Source of the DNA: Pseudooceanicola nanhaiensis
Lineage (GTDB): Bacteria; Pseudomonadota; Alphaproteobacteria; Rhodobacterales; Rhodobacteraceae
Reading direction: 5' to 3'
Assembly (NCBI RefSeq): GCF_020171315.1
Contig: NZ_JAIUZP010000020.1
Location: forward strand, 1 to 44,279
DNA length: 44,279 bases
Position numbers and translations under genes: made by a program. Numbering within the stretch: the first letter of the stretch is position 1; each line of letters begins with the position of its first letter. Shown in pieces: positions 7,387 through 16,569 of this stretch. The notes under the pieces are model-generated. The model did not search any database. It was not told the origin of the DNA and was given only the letters and a program-made list of their open reading frames with translations.

Positions 7387-8112
7387 ATGACCGAGTTTCA
7401 GACAGACCCGGCGGCAATCCCCGTGACTCGCACCGACTGGCCTGCGGCGCGGCGCATCATCCGCAGCCTCTACCCGCCGATCGACCTGTTCGAGGACATC
7501 GCGGATCCGGAGGACTGGCCGCTGCTGATGTCGGCCGAGCAGAAGACCAATCCGCGCCTCGCCCAGACCATCGGCAACCTCGACCTCGTGCCGCCGGCGC
7601 GCCGCGTGGGCGGGGAGGGGGCCAGCTATCTCATGGCGCCCTTCACCCACACCAGCACGGACCGGCCCAGCCGGTTTTCCGATGGCCGCCTCGGGGTTCT
7701 CTACATCGCGGAAGATTTCGAGACGGCGGTGCAAGAGACTGCCCACCACCACGCGCGGTTCATGGCGGCGACTGACGAGGTGCCGGGCTGGACCAGCCAG
7801 TTCCGGGAACTGGTGCTGAGGGTTGGCGCCGATCTACACGACATCCGCGGATCCGGCGACACGGCGCTGCTGGGGGAGGACTATGCCGCGCCGCAGGCCC
7901 TTGCGGCGGTGCTGCGGGGGCACGGGGCCGATGGCATCCTCTATCCATCCGTCCGGGGGGAGGGGGCCTGTGTCGGGCTCTTCTACCCCGACCTCGCCCA
8001 TGATCCGCGGCAGGGGCGCCATCTGGACTACCACTGGAACGGCGACCGGGTGGACATGATCCGGGACACGGCCAGTGGCGATATCTTCCGTCTGATCCCG
8101 CCCGAGCGGTGA
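7387..8112 (+). CDS. RES-domain toxin
   Basis: 241-residue protein with a RES domain. Conserved residues are visible as Arg96 in PSRFSDG, the acidic motif GVLYIAEDFETAVQET (about 103-118) and Ser188 in GILYPSVRGEG. Characterised RES toxins act on NAD+ (as NAD+ phosphorylase or glycohydrolase, related in fold to ADP-ribosyltransferases) and stop growth when freed from antitoxin. Its place just after a Xre-type antitoxin, and beside repABC, points to post-segregational stabilisation of the plasmid. The ribosome site is weak, which would keep toxin below antitoxin. Confidence 0.88.
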   Translation: MTEFQTDPAAIPVTRTDWPAARRIIRSLYPPIDLFEDIADPEDWPLLMSAEQKTNPRLAQTIGNLDLVPPARRVGGEGASYLMAPFTHTSTDRPSRFSDGRLGVLYIAEDFETAVQETAHHHARFMAATDEVPGWTSQFRELVLRVGADLHDIRGSGDTALLGEDYAAPQALAAVLRGHGADGILYPSVRGEGACVGLFYPDLAHDPRQGRHLDYHWNGDRVDMIRDTASGDIFRLIPPER

Positions 8113-8499
8113 GCAAACCGCCCGAGGGTGACGCCGGGCGGCGGGGCGGCTGGCTGATGGGCGATTTGTGCGGGCTGGCCTCCACAGAGAGGTGACGGGG
8201 CGAGAGGCGCGCACGTCACCTTCCTGCGGCATGAGACCCCGGCGCGAGGGGGCGCCGGAGGCGCTCGGGCCCGCGCGGGACAGGCGTCAGCGCCTGTGAC
8301 CCCGATAGCGCTGCGGGGTTTTGCCAGAGAAATCGCCTCAAATTTTTCTTCATATTGAAAATGAGATCAGGGCAGCGCGTGCCGCTCACTTTTCTTAAGG
8401 TCTCTTATCCTGCTGGTTGACTGAATTCCGGCATCGTGTGCGTAATCTCTTATCAACAGGGAATGTAGTTCCATAATATGAAAAATGAGAGGAAATCTT
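8113..8499. other. Intergenic region between the RES toxin and the first SBP
   Basis: No gene is evident. It holds the terminator at 8281-8322 and then an AT-rich promoter region upstream of the solute-binding protein gene. TGAAAATGA (8356-8364) and TGAAAAATGA (8479-8488) occur here, and TGAAAAATGA recurs at 17599-17608 in front of the second half of the same locus, so they may be regulator sites. Confidence 0.4.
8281..8322 (+). terminator. Rho-independent terminator after the toxin gene
   Basis: Hairpin CAGGCG-TCAG-CGCCTG (8281-8296) is followed at once by CCCCG...CGGGG (8300-8318) and TTTT (8319-8322). The second stem with its T-run is the likely terminator of the toxin-antitoxin transcript. 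Confidence 0.6.
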
Positions 8500-10029
8500 G
8501 TGAAGCGCACCTTACTCACCCTCGCCGCCGCGGCGTTCTCGCTGCAGGCTCCGACGCTCCACGCAGGACCGGATGACGACAGCCTCGTCTGGGTCACCAA
8601 CCGCGAGGCCAACGTGCCCCTCGTCTGGTGGGAAAACCTCGTCGACATCGCGGCGATGCAGCACCATTTCTTCGACACGCTGGTCTATCGGAACCCCGAG
8701 ACGATGGAATACGAGCCGCTGCTGGCCACCAGCTGGGAGCGGATCGATGACCTGACGCTGGAATTCAAGTTGCGCGAGGGCGTCACCTTCCACGACGGAT
8801 CCGCCTTCGATGCCGATGACGTGGTGGTGAGCTATTCCAAGCTGATCGATCCGGCGACGCAGGTGATGAACGCCAGCCTCGTGAAGTGGATCTCCTCGGT
8901 CGAGAAGATCGACGACATGACCGTGCGCCTTCACACTGCCAAGCCCTTCCCGGCGGCGTTCGAATTCCTCTCGGGCACCCGCATGGGGATCATGCCCTCC
9001 GAGGTCTGGGAAAACCCGCCCAAGGCTGCTGATGGCTCGCCCGATTATGCCAACATGCCGGTGATCGGGACCGGCCCCTACAAGATGATCAGCTTCGAGC
9101 CGGGCGGCGACATGGTGCTGGAGCGGAACGACGCGTACTTCGACGGGCCGAAGGGGCACCCGGCGATCAAGACCGTGACCATGAAGACCGTGTTGGACAG
9201 CGAGACGGCGATTGCCGAGCTGATGGTGGGGCAGGTGGACTGGGTCACCTCGCTGACGCAGGATGCCGTGGACAGCCTGCGCGGCATGCCGGGGATCGAG
9301 GTGCTGGACGGGCCGGACATGCGGATTTCCTACCTCATGCTCGACGCCACGGGCCGGTCGGGCGAGACGCCGGTGGCCGATATCCGGGTGCGCAAGGCCA
9401 TTGCCCACGCCATCGACAAGCCCAGCATCGCCAAGAACCTCGTCGGCCCGGCCGCGCAGGTGCTGAACGCGGGCTGTTACCCGACGCAGGTGGGCTGTTC
9501 GCAGGAGGTGGAACCCTATGCCTATGATCCGGCCCTCTCCAAGGAGCTGCTGGCCGAAGCGGGCTATGGCGAGGGGCTGCACATCACCATCGACGCCTAC
9601 CGCGACCGCTATTTGCTGGAGGCCATCCTCGGCAACCTCGCGGAAGTCGGCATCGATGCCGATATCAACATGCTGCAATGGGCCGGCCTGCGTTCCAAGA
9701 TGAACGACAGCAAGGTCGAGGTTGCGCAGACCGGCTGGGCGTCTTCGGGGCTCAACGATATCTCGGGCATCGCCTCGGTGCTGCTGAAGATGACGCCTGA
9801 TGACTATTGCCAGAACCCGGAGGTGAAGGCGCTGCTCGACACGGCCGATACGACCATCGACGTGGCCGAGCGCGCGGCGACCTACAAGCAGGCGCTGGAG
9901 AAGGTGAACGAGGAGCTGTGCTGGATCCCGCTCTACAGTCACTCGAAACCCTATGCCTACAATGAACAGCTGGATTTCCACGCCACGGCCGACGGCTTCC
10001 CGCTGTTCTTCCTCGCAAGCTGGAAGTGA
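8500..10029 (+). CDS. ABC transporter substrate-binding protein, family 5 (copy 1)
   Basis: About 509 residues, a periplasmic binding protein of the DppA/OppA/NikA family (SBP_bac_5). It has an export signal (KRTLLTLAAAAFSLQAPTLHA) and the family block LEFKLREGVTFHDGSAFDADDVV. I prefer GTG 8500, which has GAGAGGA seven bases upstream, over the in-frame ATG at 8485, which has no ribosome site. It is strongly similar along its whole length to the second binding protein at 12284-13825; for example both contain LVYRNPETMEYEPLLATSW and ASSGLNDIS. It has no permease of its own, so it probably feeds the DppBCDF-type transporter at 13853-17487. The ligand is unknown. It is followed by an amidohydrolase gene in the same direction. 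Confidence 0.88.
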   Translation: MKRTLLTLAAAAFSLQAPTLHAGPDDDSLVWVTNREANVPLVWWENLVDIAAMQHHFFDTLVYRNPETMEYEPLLATSWERIDDLTLEFKLREGVTFHDGSAFDADDVVVSYSKLIDPATQVMNASLVKWISSVEKIDDMTVRLHTAKPFPAAFEFLSGTRMGIMPSEVWENPPKAADGSPDYANMPVIGTGPYKMISFEPGGDMVLERNDAYFDGPKGHPAIKTVTMKTVLDSETAIAELMVGQVDWVTSLTQDAVDSLRGMPGIEVLDGPDMRISYLMLDATGRSGETPVADIRVRKAIAHAIDKPSIAKNLVGPAAQVLNAGCYPTQVGCSQEVEPYAYDPALSKELLAEAGYGEGLHITIDAYRDRYLLEAILGNLAEVGIDADINMLQWAGLRSKMNDSKVEVAQTGWASSGLNDISGIASVLLKMTPDDYCQNPEVKALLDTADTTIDVAERAATYKQALEKVNEELCWIPLYSHSKPYAYNEQLDFHATADGFPLFFLASWK

Positions 10030-10098
10030 CACCGCGCGTTGCGGACCTGACGGGGTGCCCGGGCGGGCGCCCCGTTCTGTGATGAAGAAAGGAATGAC

Positions 10099-11487
10099 AT
10101 GACGAAGACGCTTGTGAAGGGCGGAGAGATCCTCTCGATGGATGACGAGATCGGGCGGATCACGGGCGATGTGCTGATCGAGGGAGACCGGATCATCGCC
10201 GTCGGCCCCGATCTGGAGGCCGAGGGCGCGGAGGTCATCGACGCCGCGGGCTCCATCGTGATGCCGGGCTTCGTGAATGCGCATCTGCACACCTGGCAGG
10301 GGTCGATCCGGGCGATCGCGGCGGACTGGCCCTCGGGCGGGTATTTCCAGCATGTGCATGCGGGCATCTCGCCCATGTACACGCCGGAGGATACGCGCAT
10401 CGGCACGCTCATGGGGGCACTCGCGCAGATCGAGGCCGGGACCACGACGCTCTTCGACTGGTGCCACAACAACGCGACGCCCGCCCATACCGATGCGGCC
10501 ATCGACGCGTTGCAGGAAAGCGGCCTTCGGGCGGTCTTCGGCCATGGCACCGTCAAGCCGCGCCCCAAGGAGGGGGAGCCGCATTTCTCGACCGTGCCGC
10601 ACCCGGTGGGAGAGATCGACCGGCTCCGCAAGGGGCGGCTTTCGTCCGATACGGCGCTGGTGACGCTGGCGGCCTGCATCCTCGGGCCGGACTATTCCGG
10701 GATCGAGGTCTGTCGCCATGATTTCCGCATGGCGCGGGAGTACGATCTGCTGTCGAGCGCCCATATCTGGGGGCTGAACCGGCTGGTGCCCGATGGCTAC
10801 ATCACCATCGCCAAGGAGGGCCTGCTGGGGCCGGATCACAACATCGTCCACGCGAACTACATCGGGGACGAGGAACTGAAGGTGATCCTCGACCACGGCG
10901 CCACGATCACCTCCACCCCGCCGGTGGAACTGGGCGGACACCCGGTGGAGCCAATGGTGTCCCGCGTGCTGCGCATGGGCGGGCGGCCCTCCATCGGGCC
11001 CGACATCGAAGTGGACGTGACCGGTGGCATGCTCGAGACGATCCGTGCCTCGCTGATGGGCGCGCGGCTCTGGAACACTGTCCATGCCGACAGCCTGCTG
11101 GGGGACGAGGACACCACGGTGCGCGAGGTGGCCGTGCCGACCGCGCGGGTCAGGACGCCCCCGGTGCCCTCGCTGGATGCGCTGAAATGGGCCACCATCG
11201 ACAATGCCCGGGCGCTGCGGCTGGATCATCGGATCGGCTCGCTGACCCCCGGCAAGCAGGCAGACCTTCTGGTGATCCGGCGTGACTCGCTGTGCATGAT
11301 GGGCACGGTCGATCCGGCGCAGGCGGTGGTGCATTTCGCGCAGAACGCGGACATCGACATCGTGATGATCGCGGGCGAGGTGAAGAAGCGCGGCGGCAAG
11401 GTGCTGGGGCTCGACCTGCCGAAGCTGGCGGCGGAGCAGGCGGCCTCGAAGGAGCGGCTCTTCGCGGCCTATCCTGTCGAGATCTGA
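10099..11487 (+). CDS. Amidohydrolase-family metal-dependent hydrolase (copy 1)
   Basis: 462-residue TIM-barrel enzyme of the amidohydrolase superfamily, in the branch that holds cytosine/guanine/SAH deaminases and triazine hydrolases (AtzA/TrzN). Metal ligands can be placed at His62 and His64 (NAHLH), His222 (SSAHIWG), His251 (IVHANY) and Asp302 (SIGPDIEVD). The His-x-x-Glu acid usual in deaminases of this branch is not present after His222, where WGL follows. AAGGA precedes the ATG. It is the downstream partner of the first binding protein and is a paralogue of the enzyme at 17677, sharing FDWCHNN and FGHGTVKP. It probably hydrolyses or deaminates a small nitrogen compound brought in by the ABC transporter; the true substrate is not readable. 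Confidence 0.85.
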   Translation: MTKTLVKGGEILSMDDEIGRITGDVLIEGDRIIAVGPDLEAEGAEVIDAAGSIVMPGFVNAHLHTWQGSIRAIAADWPSGGYFQHVHAGISPMYTPEDTRIGTLMGALAQIEAGTTTLFDWCHNNATPAHTDAAIDALQESGLRAVFGHGTVKPRPKEGEPHFSTVPHPVGEIDRLRKGRLSSDTALVTLAACILGPDYSGIEVCRHDFRMAREYDLLSSAHIWGLNRLVPDGYITIAKEGLLGPDHNIVHANYIGDEELKVILDHGATITSTPPVELGGHPVEPMVSRVLRMGGRPSIGPDIEVDVTGGMLETIRASLMGARLWNTVHADSLLGDEDTTVREVAVPTARVRTPPVPSLDALKWATIDNARALRLDHRIGSLTPGKQADLLVIRRDSLCMMGTVDPAQAVVHFAQNADIDIVMIAGEVKKRGGKVLGLDLPKLAAEQAASKERLFAAYPVEI

Positions 11488-11519
11488 TCGCGCCACTGGT
11501 CCTGTCCGGGCACGGACGC

Positions 11520-11554
11520 GAAACCCCCGCCGGAACGCATTCGGCGGGGGTTTC
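11520..11554. terminator. Bidirectional terminator between amidohydrolase and cupin genes
   Basis: A perfect 13-bp stem (GAAACCCCCGCCG 11520-11532; CGGCGGGGGTTTC 11542-11554) with a nine-base loop lies between convergent genes. T-rich sequence on the plus side (TTTCGTTT) and A-rich sequence on the other support termination in both directions. Confidence 0.85.
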
Positions 11555-11578
11555 GTTTGGCGCGCCGGGGCGCGGGCG

Positions 11579-11875
11579 TCAGCCCTTCAGCTCGACCTCG
11601 ATGAAGGACAGAGGGCCGGGGCCGGGGTTCCGGACGTCGTGCTGCACGCCCTTGGGGCGCTGATAGGTGTCGCCCAGCTTCACCTCGGTCTCGATCACCT
11701 CGTCGCCCGAGGTAAAGGCCATGTGTCCGTCGCACATCATGATGACAACGAAATCCATCTCGTGTTCATGCCAGCCGGTGGTGGTGCCGGGGGCGAAATC
11801 CCAGCGGGTGACCTTGGTCTTGTCGTCCTCGGCCAACAGCGTGGCGGTGGCGGAACCGGTGGAGGGCAGGCACAT
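11579..11875 (-). CDS. Small cupin-domain protein
   Basis: 98-residue single-domain cupin. Motif 1 is visible as GTTTGWHEHEMDFVVIMMCDG (about residues 29-49) and motif 2 as GDTYQRPKGVQHDVRNPG (about 68-85). The His residues in these would bind a metal ion in the barrel. AAAGGACG lies six bases before the ATG. It stands alone on the minus strand between the two catabolic half-clusters. Such small cupins act as isomerases, lyases or sensors of small acids; its role in this pathway is a guess. Confidence 0.8.
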   Translation of the reverse strand: MCLPSTGSATATLLAEDDKTKVTRWDFAPGTTTGWHEHEMDFVVIMMCDGHMAFTSGDEVIETEVKLGDTYQRPKGVQHDVRNPGPGPLSFIEVELKG

Positions 11876-12239
11876 GGCGGCGTCCTTTGTGATGGGTCGG
11901 GCGCAGCCTAGCGGCTGGTGCGGGCGGTGCCAGAGGTCAGGGCGCCGGCGCTGCGTTGCGCAGTGCGCATGGGGGGCGCGTGCAGCATTGTTGTGCGTGT
12001 CGGGCGGACGGTTGAGGGCTCAGGAGCTAACGAGTACGGCGTGCCGCGGTTTCCGGCAAAGCGCGAAGGGCAGAATAGACCCGCGGGGTGGCGCGACAGC
12101 GCCGCCCCATGGGGGCGGGTCGGCGCTGCCCGGCCTGCGACCGGGCGGGACTTGCCGTGAGGCCGGGCGCTGTTGATGCGGTGAGGGTCGCAGGTGCCGC
12201 CCAAGCGTATCACAGGCCGGATCAGCCAAGTCCCAAACG
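11876..12239. other. Intergenic region without a recognisable gene
   Basis: Between the cupin start and the terminator of the ABC operon. Short open frames here have no family signature or ribosome site. Nothing else can be supported. Confidence 0.4.
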
Positions 12240-12263
12240 AAAAGGGGCGCCCGAAGGCGCCCC
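12240..12263 (-). terminator. Terminator of the ABC transporter operon
   Basis: GGGGCGCC-CGAA-GGCGCCCC (12244-12263) forms a perfect 8-bp stem with a four-base loop. Read on the minus strand it is followed by TTTTCGTTT, placing a rho-independent terminator about 20 bp after the second binding-protein gene. Confidence 0.85.
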
Positions 12264-12283
12264 CGTTAAGTCCATGAGCAGGA

Positions 12284-13825
12284 TCACTCAGCCCATTTGG
12301 CGAGGTAGAACAGCGGGAAGCCGTCGGCGGTGGGGAAGAACTCCAGCGCCTCGTTCACGCCGTAGGTCTTGGAGTAGGAGAAGAGCGGGATCCAGCAGAC
12401 CTCCTCCGCGACCATGGTCAGGGCCTCCTTGTAGGCGGCCTTGCGCGCTTCCGGGTCCACCGTCGTGTCGCCCTTGGCGAGCGCGGCCTGGATCTCCGGC
12501 GACTGGCAGATGTCATCCGGCGCGCCCGAGAGTTGCACCGAGGCGATGGCCGAGATGTCGTTGAGCCCCGAAGACGCCCATGTCCGCACCGCCATGTCGA
12601 TGTCGCCCGCCGTCAGCCGCTCGCGCAGACCGGACCACTGCAGGTAGGTCAGCTTGGTGTCGATGCCCGCCTGCGCGAGGTAGCCCATGATCGCCTCGGA
12701 ATGGGGGCGTTCGCGGTAGGCGCCCATCTCGACGGTGATCCCCTCCGGGTAGCCGGCCTCGGCCAGCAGGGCCTTGGCCTTCTCGGGGTCGTAGTCGTAA
12801 TGCGGGATGTCATCGGTGCAGCCAACCTGCGTGGGATAGCAGGCGGCGTTCACCACCTCTGCCGCCGGGCCGACGATCTGCTTGGCGATGGCCTCGCGGT
12901 CGATGGCATGGGCGATGGCCTTGCGCACCCGGACGTCGGCCACCGGTGTGTCACCGGATTTGCCCAGCCGGTCGAGCACGAGGTAGGCAATCCGCATGTC
13001 GGGGCCGTTGATCACCTTCACGCCGGGCATGGCGCCCAGCTGGGCGATCATGTCCGAGGGCAGGTCCGTGATCCAGTCGAGCCCGCCGACCATGAGTTCC
13101 GCAACGCGGGTCTCCTGATCGGGGATGGTGCGGAAGGTGATGGTCTCGATCTCGGGCTGGCCCTTGGGGCCTTCGAAATACGCGGGATTGCGGGTCAGCA
13201 CCGCCTCTTCACCGGGGGTGAAGCTGGCCAGCTTGTAGGGGCCGGTCCCGATCGAGGGCATCTGCGAGAAGTCGGTGGTGCCGTCGGGCTTCTTGGGCAG
13301 GTCGTCCCAAACCTCGGCCGCGGGCACGGCCATGCGGGTGCCGGCGAGGAATTCGAGCGCGGCGGGGAAGGGCTTCTCGAGGTTCAGACGCACGGTGTAG
13401 TCGTCGATCTTCTCGACCGCGCCCATCCAGCTGACGAAGGAGGCGTTGCGCACGCCCGTCGCCGGGTCCAGCAGCATGGAGTAGCTCTTGACCACGTCAT
13501 CGGCGGTGAAGTCGGAGCCGTCGTGGTACTTGACGCCTTCGCGCAGCTTGAACTCCAGCGTGGTGTCGTCGATCCACTCCCAGCTGGTGGCGAGCAGCGG
13601 CTCGTATTCCATCGTCTCGGGGTTCCGATACACCAGCGTGTCGTAGATGTGGTACATCATCGCGCCCATCTCGGTCACGGTGTCCCACCAGACGAAGGGC
13701 ACGCTGATCTCGCGGTCGGTGGACCAGATGAGCGCGTTGTCATCAGGCCCGGCCACGGCGGGTGTGCTCAGGCAAAGGGGCATCAGGGCCGCGCCCGCGA
13801 GCGCGACTTTCTTGAAGGATTTCAT
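12284..13825 (-). CDS. ABC transporter substrate-binding protein, family 5 (copy 2)
   Basis: 513-residue periplasmic peptide-type binding protein (SBP_bac_5). It has a clear signal peptide (MKSFKKVALAGAALMPLCLSTPAVA) and the family block LEFKLREGVKYHDGSDFTADDVV. GGAGAG lies five bases before the ATG. It is the last gene of the operon permease-permease-ATPase-ATPase-binding protein. It is a close paralogue of the protein at 8500-10029; the shared cysteine region is ACYPTQVGC versus GCYPTQVGC. The two proteins probably present related or different ligands to the same membrane transporter. Confidence 0.92.
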   Translation of the reverse strand: MKSFKKVALAGAALMPLCLSTPAVAGPDDNALIWSTDREISVPFVWWDTVTEMGAMMYHIYDTLVYRNPETMEYEPLLATSWEWIDDTTLEFKLREGVKYHDGSDFTADDVVKSYSMLLDPATGVRNASFVSWMGAVEKIDDYTVRLNLEKPFPAALEFLAGTRMAVPAAEVWDDLPKKPDGTTDFSQMPSIGTGPYKLASFTPGEEAVLTRNPAYFEGPKGQPEIETITFRTIPDQETRVAELMVGGLDWITDLPSDMIAQLGAMPGVKVINGPDMRIAYLVLDRLGKSGDTPVADVRVRKAIAHAIDREAIAKQIVGPAAEVVNAACYPTQVGCTDDIPHYDYDPEKAKALLAEAGYPEGITVEMGAYRERPHSEAIMGYLAQAGIDTKLTYLQWSGLRERLTAGDIDMAVRTWASSGLNDISAIASVQLSGAPDDICQSPEIQAALAKGDTTVDPEARKAAYKEALTMVAEEVCWIPLFSYSKTYGVNEALEFFPTADGFPLFYLAKWAE

Positions 13826-13852
13826 GTGTCTCTCCTGTTGGTCTGGCGCCTG

Positions 13853-14671
13853 TCAGGCGTCGGTCAGTGCAATCTCCGGCAGGCCCTTGCCGGGTTCCGG
13901 TGTGAGGATCGAGTCGAGCAGCATCTGCGTGTAGGCAGAGCCGGGACGGGCGAAGAGCTCCGCCGTCGGGCGGTGCTCGACCACTTCGCCGTGGTTCATC
14001 ACCATGACCTCAGTCGCGATATGTTCGACCACGGCGAGGTTGTGGGAGATGAGGACATAGGTGAGGCCCAGCTCGCGCCGCAGGTCCTGCAGCAGGTTCA
14101 GGATCTGCGCCTGGATCGAGACGTCGAGCGCCGAGGTCGGCTCGTCGCAGACCACCAGTTCCGGGCGCGAGATCAGGGCGCGCGCGATGGCGACGCGCTG
14201 CCGCTGGCCGCCCGACATCTGGCTGGGGAAGGTGCCCGCCAGCCGCAGGGGCAGGCCGGTCAGCTCCATCATCTCGGCCACACGGGTGCGAATGTCGCGC
14301 TCCGGCACGCCGGCGACACGCAGCGGCAGGCCGATGATCGTGTCCACCCGCTTGCGCGGGTTCAACGAGAGGTAGGGATCCTGAAAGATCGGCTGGATAT
14401 GGCGGGCCCGCGTCTTGCGGTTCATGCCGGCCATGGTCTTGCCCTGGAACAGAACCTCGCCGCTGGTGGCCTCGTCGAGGCCCAGCAGGATCTTCGCCAG
14501 TGTGGATTTCCCGCAGCCGGATTCCCCCACGATCCCCAGCACGCCGCCCTTCTTCACGTCGAGGCTGACGCCCCGCACGGCAGAAACGGTGCGCGCGCGC
14601 TTGCCGAAACCTGCGGAGACGCGGAAGTCGCGGCGGATGTCGCGGGCGCTCAGAAGGATGTCATCGCTCAT
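13853..14671 (-). CDS. ABC transporter ATP-binding protein (DppF/OppF type)
   Basis: 272-residue cytoplasmic ATPase. Walker A is GESGCGKST, the signature motif MSGGQRQR, Walker [13 protein letters not shown], and the H-loop lies in [10 protein letters not shown]. The ATG at 14671 overlaps the stop of the preceding ATPase gene as ATGA, so I prefer it over the upstream in-frame ATG at 14701. It pairs with the ATPase at 14668-15645 to power the two permeases. Confidence 0.93.
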   Translation of the reverse strand: MSDDILLSARDIRRDFRVSAGFGKRARTVSAVRGVSLDVKKGGVLGIVGESGCGKSTLAKILLGLDEATSGEVLFQGKTMAGMNRKTRARHIQPIFQDPYLSLNPRKRVDTIIGLPLRVAGVPERDIRTRVAEMMELTGLPLRLAGTFPSQMSGGQRQRVAIARALISRPELVVCDEPTSALDVSIQAQILNLLQDLRRELGLTYVLISHNLAVVEHIATEVMVMNHGEVVEHRPTAELFARPGSAYTQMLLDSILTPEPGKGLPEIALTDA

Positions 14672-15645
14672 GCCGCGGTCTCCTCGGGGGTGTAGTGGCA
14701 CTCATAGACATGGGCAGCGCCGTCCCGCTTGCGCTCCAGCGTCTTGGCGCAGAGCGGCGTGGCATGGGCGCAGCGGTCGCGGAAGGCGCAGCCCGACTGC
14801 GGCCCGATGAGCGAGGGCACGACACCAGGAATGGCGCCAAGCGGCTCGCCCGGCCGGGTCTTGCCCGGCACCGGAATGCAGTTGATCAGCGCGCGGGTGT
14901 AGGGGTGGCAGGGGTTGGCAAAGAGCTCTGCCACCGGCGCCGTTTCGACGATCCGGCCCGCGTACATCACCGCCACCCGGTCCGCGAAACGCGCCACAAG
15001 GCCGAGGTCATGGGTCACGAAGATGATGCCCAGGCCCATTTCCTCCTTCAGCTGCTGCATCAGGCGCAGGATCTGAAGCTGGATGTTCACGTCGAGCGCC
15101 GTCGTCGGTTCGTCCGCGATCAGCAGGTCGGGGCCGCAGATCAGCCCCATGGCGATCATTACCCGCTGGCGCAGCCCGCCCGAGAGTTGGTGCGGATACT
15201 GGTGCAGCCGCTCTTCGGCGTTGCTCATACCTACCTTCTTGAGGATCTCGATGGCCCGCGCCCGCGCGGCGGAGCGGCCACCGGGATGGTGGCGCATATA
15301 GACCTCCTCCAGCAGCGACCCGATGGTGAAGCTGGGATTGAGCGAGGTCATCGGGTCCTGGAAGATCATCGACATCTTCAGCCCGCGCAGCTTCTGCCAC
15401 TGGCGCTCCTTCAGGCGGCGCAGGTCGGTGCCGTCGAAGGACAGCGCCCCGGCCTCGACCTTGGCCACCCGGGGCGACAGCCCCAGCAGCGCGTGCGAGG
15501 TCAGCGACTTGCCGCAGCCACTTTCCCCCACGATGCAGAGCGTTTCGCCCTTTTCCACGTGGAAGGAGACACCGCGCACCGCGTGCAGGGTGCCGCGCGG
15601 ATGGGCGATGTCGATGGTCAGGTTCTCGACGGTCAGCAGGCTCAT
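14668..15645 (-). CDS. ABC transporter ATP-binding protein (DppD/OppD type)
   Basis: 325-residue ATPase. Walker A is GESGCGKS, the signature motif LSGGLRQR (Leu in place of the usual Gln, common in this group), Walker B LLIADEPTTALD. The C-terminal oligopeptide-transporter extension carries a Cys-rich segment (GCAFRDRCAHATPLC), typical of DppD/OppD. It overlaps the upstream permease by ATGA and the downstream ATPase by ATGA, so the genes are tightly coupled. Confidence 0.93.
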   Translation of the reverse strand: MSLLTVENLTIDIAHPRGTLHAVRGVSFHVEKGETLCIVGESGCGKSLTSHALLGLSPRVAKVEAGALSFDGTDLRRLKERQWQKLRGLKMSMIFQDPMTSLNPSFTIGSLLEEVYMRHHPGGRSAARARAIEILKKVGMSNAEERLHQYPHQLSGGLRQRVMIAMGLICGPDLLIADEPTTALDVNIQLQILRLMQQLKEEMGLGIIFVTHDLGLVARFADRVAVMYAGRIVETAPVAELFANPCHPYTRALINCIPVPGKTRPGEPLGAIPGVVPSLIGPQSGCAFRDRCAHATPLCAKTLERKRDGAAHVYECHYTPEETAA

Positions 15646-16550
15646 GTCCGGCCCTCCGGTGCGGTGACGTCACGGATGCCGTCGCCCAGAAGGTTGATGG
15701 CCAGCACGAGGATGAAGAGCGCGGCGCCGGGCAGCGCGATCACCCAGGGGCGGAAGAACATGTGGCTTTTCCCTTCGGAAATCATCAGGCCCCAGGAGGG
15801 GGTGGGCGGCTGCACGCCAAGCCCGAGGAAGGAGAGCGCGGCCTCGAAGAGGATCGCCTGGGCGATCTCCAGCGTGGCCACGACGATGAGGGCACCCAGG
15901 ACGTTGGGCATCACCTCGGTCAGCAGGATGCGCCCGACGGAGGCCCCCGCCGCACGCGCGGCCGAGAGGTAGTCGAGCGAGCGGATTTGTTGGGTCGCGG
16001 CCCGCATGACCACGGCGAAGCGGTCCCAGACGAGGAAGCCCAGCGTCCAGATCACCACGTTGAGCGAGCCGCCCACCAGCGCGACCACCACCAGCGCCAC
16101 CAGCATGGCGGGCAGGGCAAGGCGCACGTTGACGATGAAGCTGACGATGAAGTCGATCCTGCCGCCGAAGTAGCCGGCCAGCACGCCCATGGTGGTGCCG
16201 ATGACGCCGGCAATCACCGTGGCGCCAAAGCCGATCAGCAGCGAGATGCGCGCGCCGTAGAGCAGCCGCGAGAGGTAATCGCGGCCAAGCGCATCGGTGC
16301 CGAGCGGATGGGTCCAGCTGCCGCCCTCGCCCCAGATCGGCGAGACGAGGCGGTTGTTGAGGTCCTGCAGGTAGGGATCGTGGGGTGCCAGCACCGGGGC
16401 CAGCAGCGCGATCAGCACGATCATCAGCACCAGCCCGCCACCGATGAGCAGCCCGGTGTGACGGCGCCCGCGGCGCCAGATGTCCGAGGCGGGGCGCGGG
16501 GCGGCCTCGATGGCCGGAGCGGCCTGTGGGGAAATGTCGGTTGCAGTCAT
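15642..16550 (-). CDS. ABC transporter permease (DppC type)
   Basis: 302-residue inner-membrane permease. It has a cytoplasmic N-terminus of about 30 residues, six predicted membrane helices, the DppC hallmark WTHPLGTDALGRDYLSRLLYGAR after the first helix, and the EAA coupling loop near YLSAARAAGASVGRILLTEVMPNV. It is second in the operon, 19 bp after the DppB-type gene. Confidence 0.93.
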   Translation of the reverse strand: MTATDISPQAAPAIEAAPRPASDIWRRGRRHTGLLIGGGLVLMIVLIALLAPVLAPHDPYLQDLNNRLVSPIWGEGGSWTHPLGTDALGRDYLSRLLYGARISLLIGFGATVIAGVIGTTMGVLAGYFGGRIDFIVSFIVNVRLALPAMLVALVVVALVGGSLNVVIWTLGFLVWDRFAVVMRAATQQIRSLDYLSAARAAGASVGRILLTEVMPNVLGALIVVATLEIAQAILFEAALSFLGLGVQPPTPSWGLMISEGKSHMFFRPWVIALPGAALFILVLAINLLGDGIRDVTAPEGRT

Positions 16551-16569
16551 GTCTTGGGTCTCCGTCCGG

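Noticed and set aside
8512..11496. A 994-codon minus-strand open frame opposite the first binding protein and amidohydrolase
   Set aside because: It is antisense to two clearly conserved genes, is rich in His/Arg/Gly as expected from reversed GC-biased codons, and shows no family motif.
12533..14695. A 720-codon plus-strand frame opposite the second binding protein and an ATPase
   Set aside because: Shadow of conserved minus-strand genes with signal peptide, Walker motifs and proper overlaps; no motif of its own.
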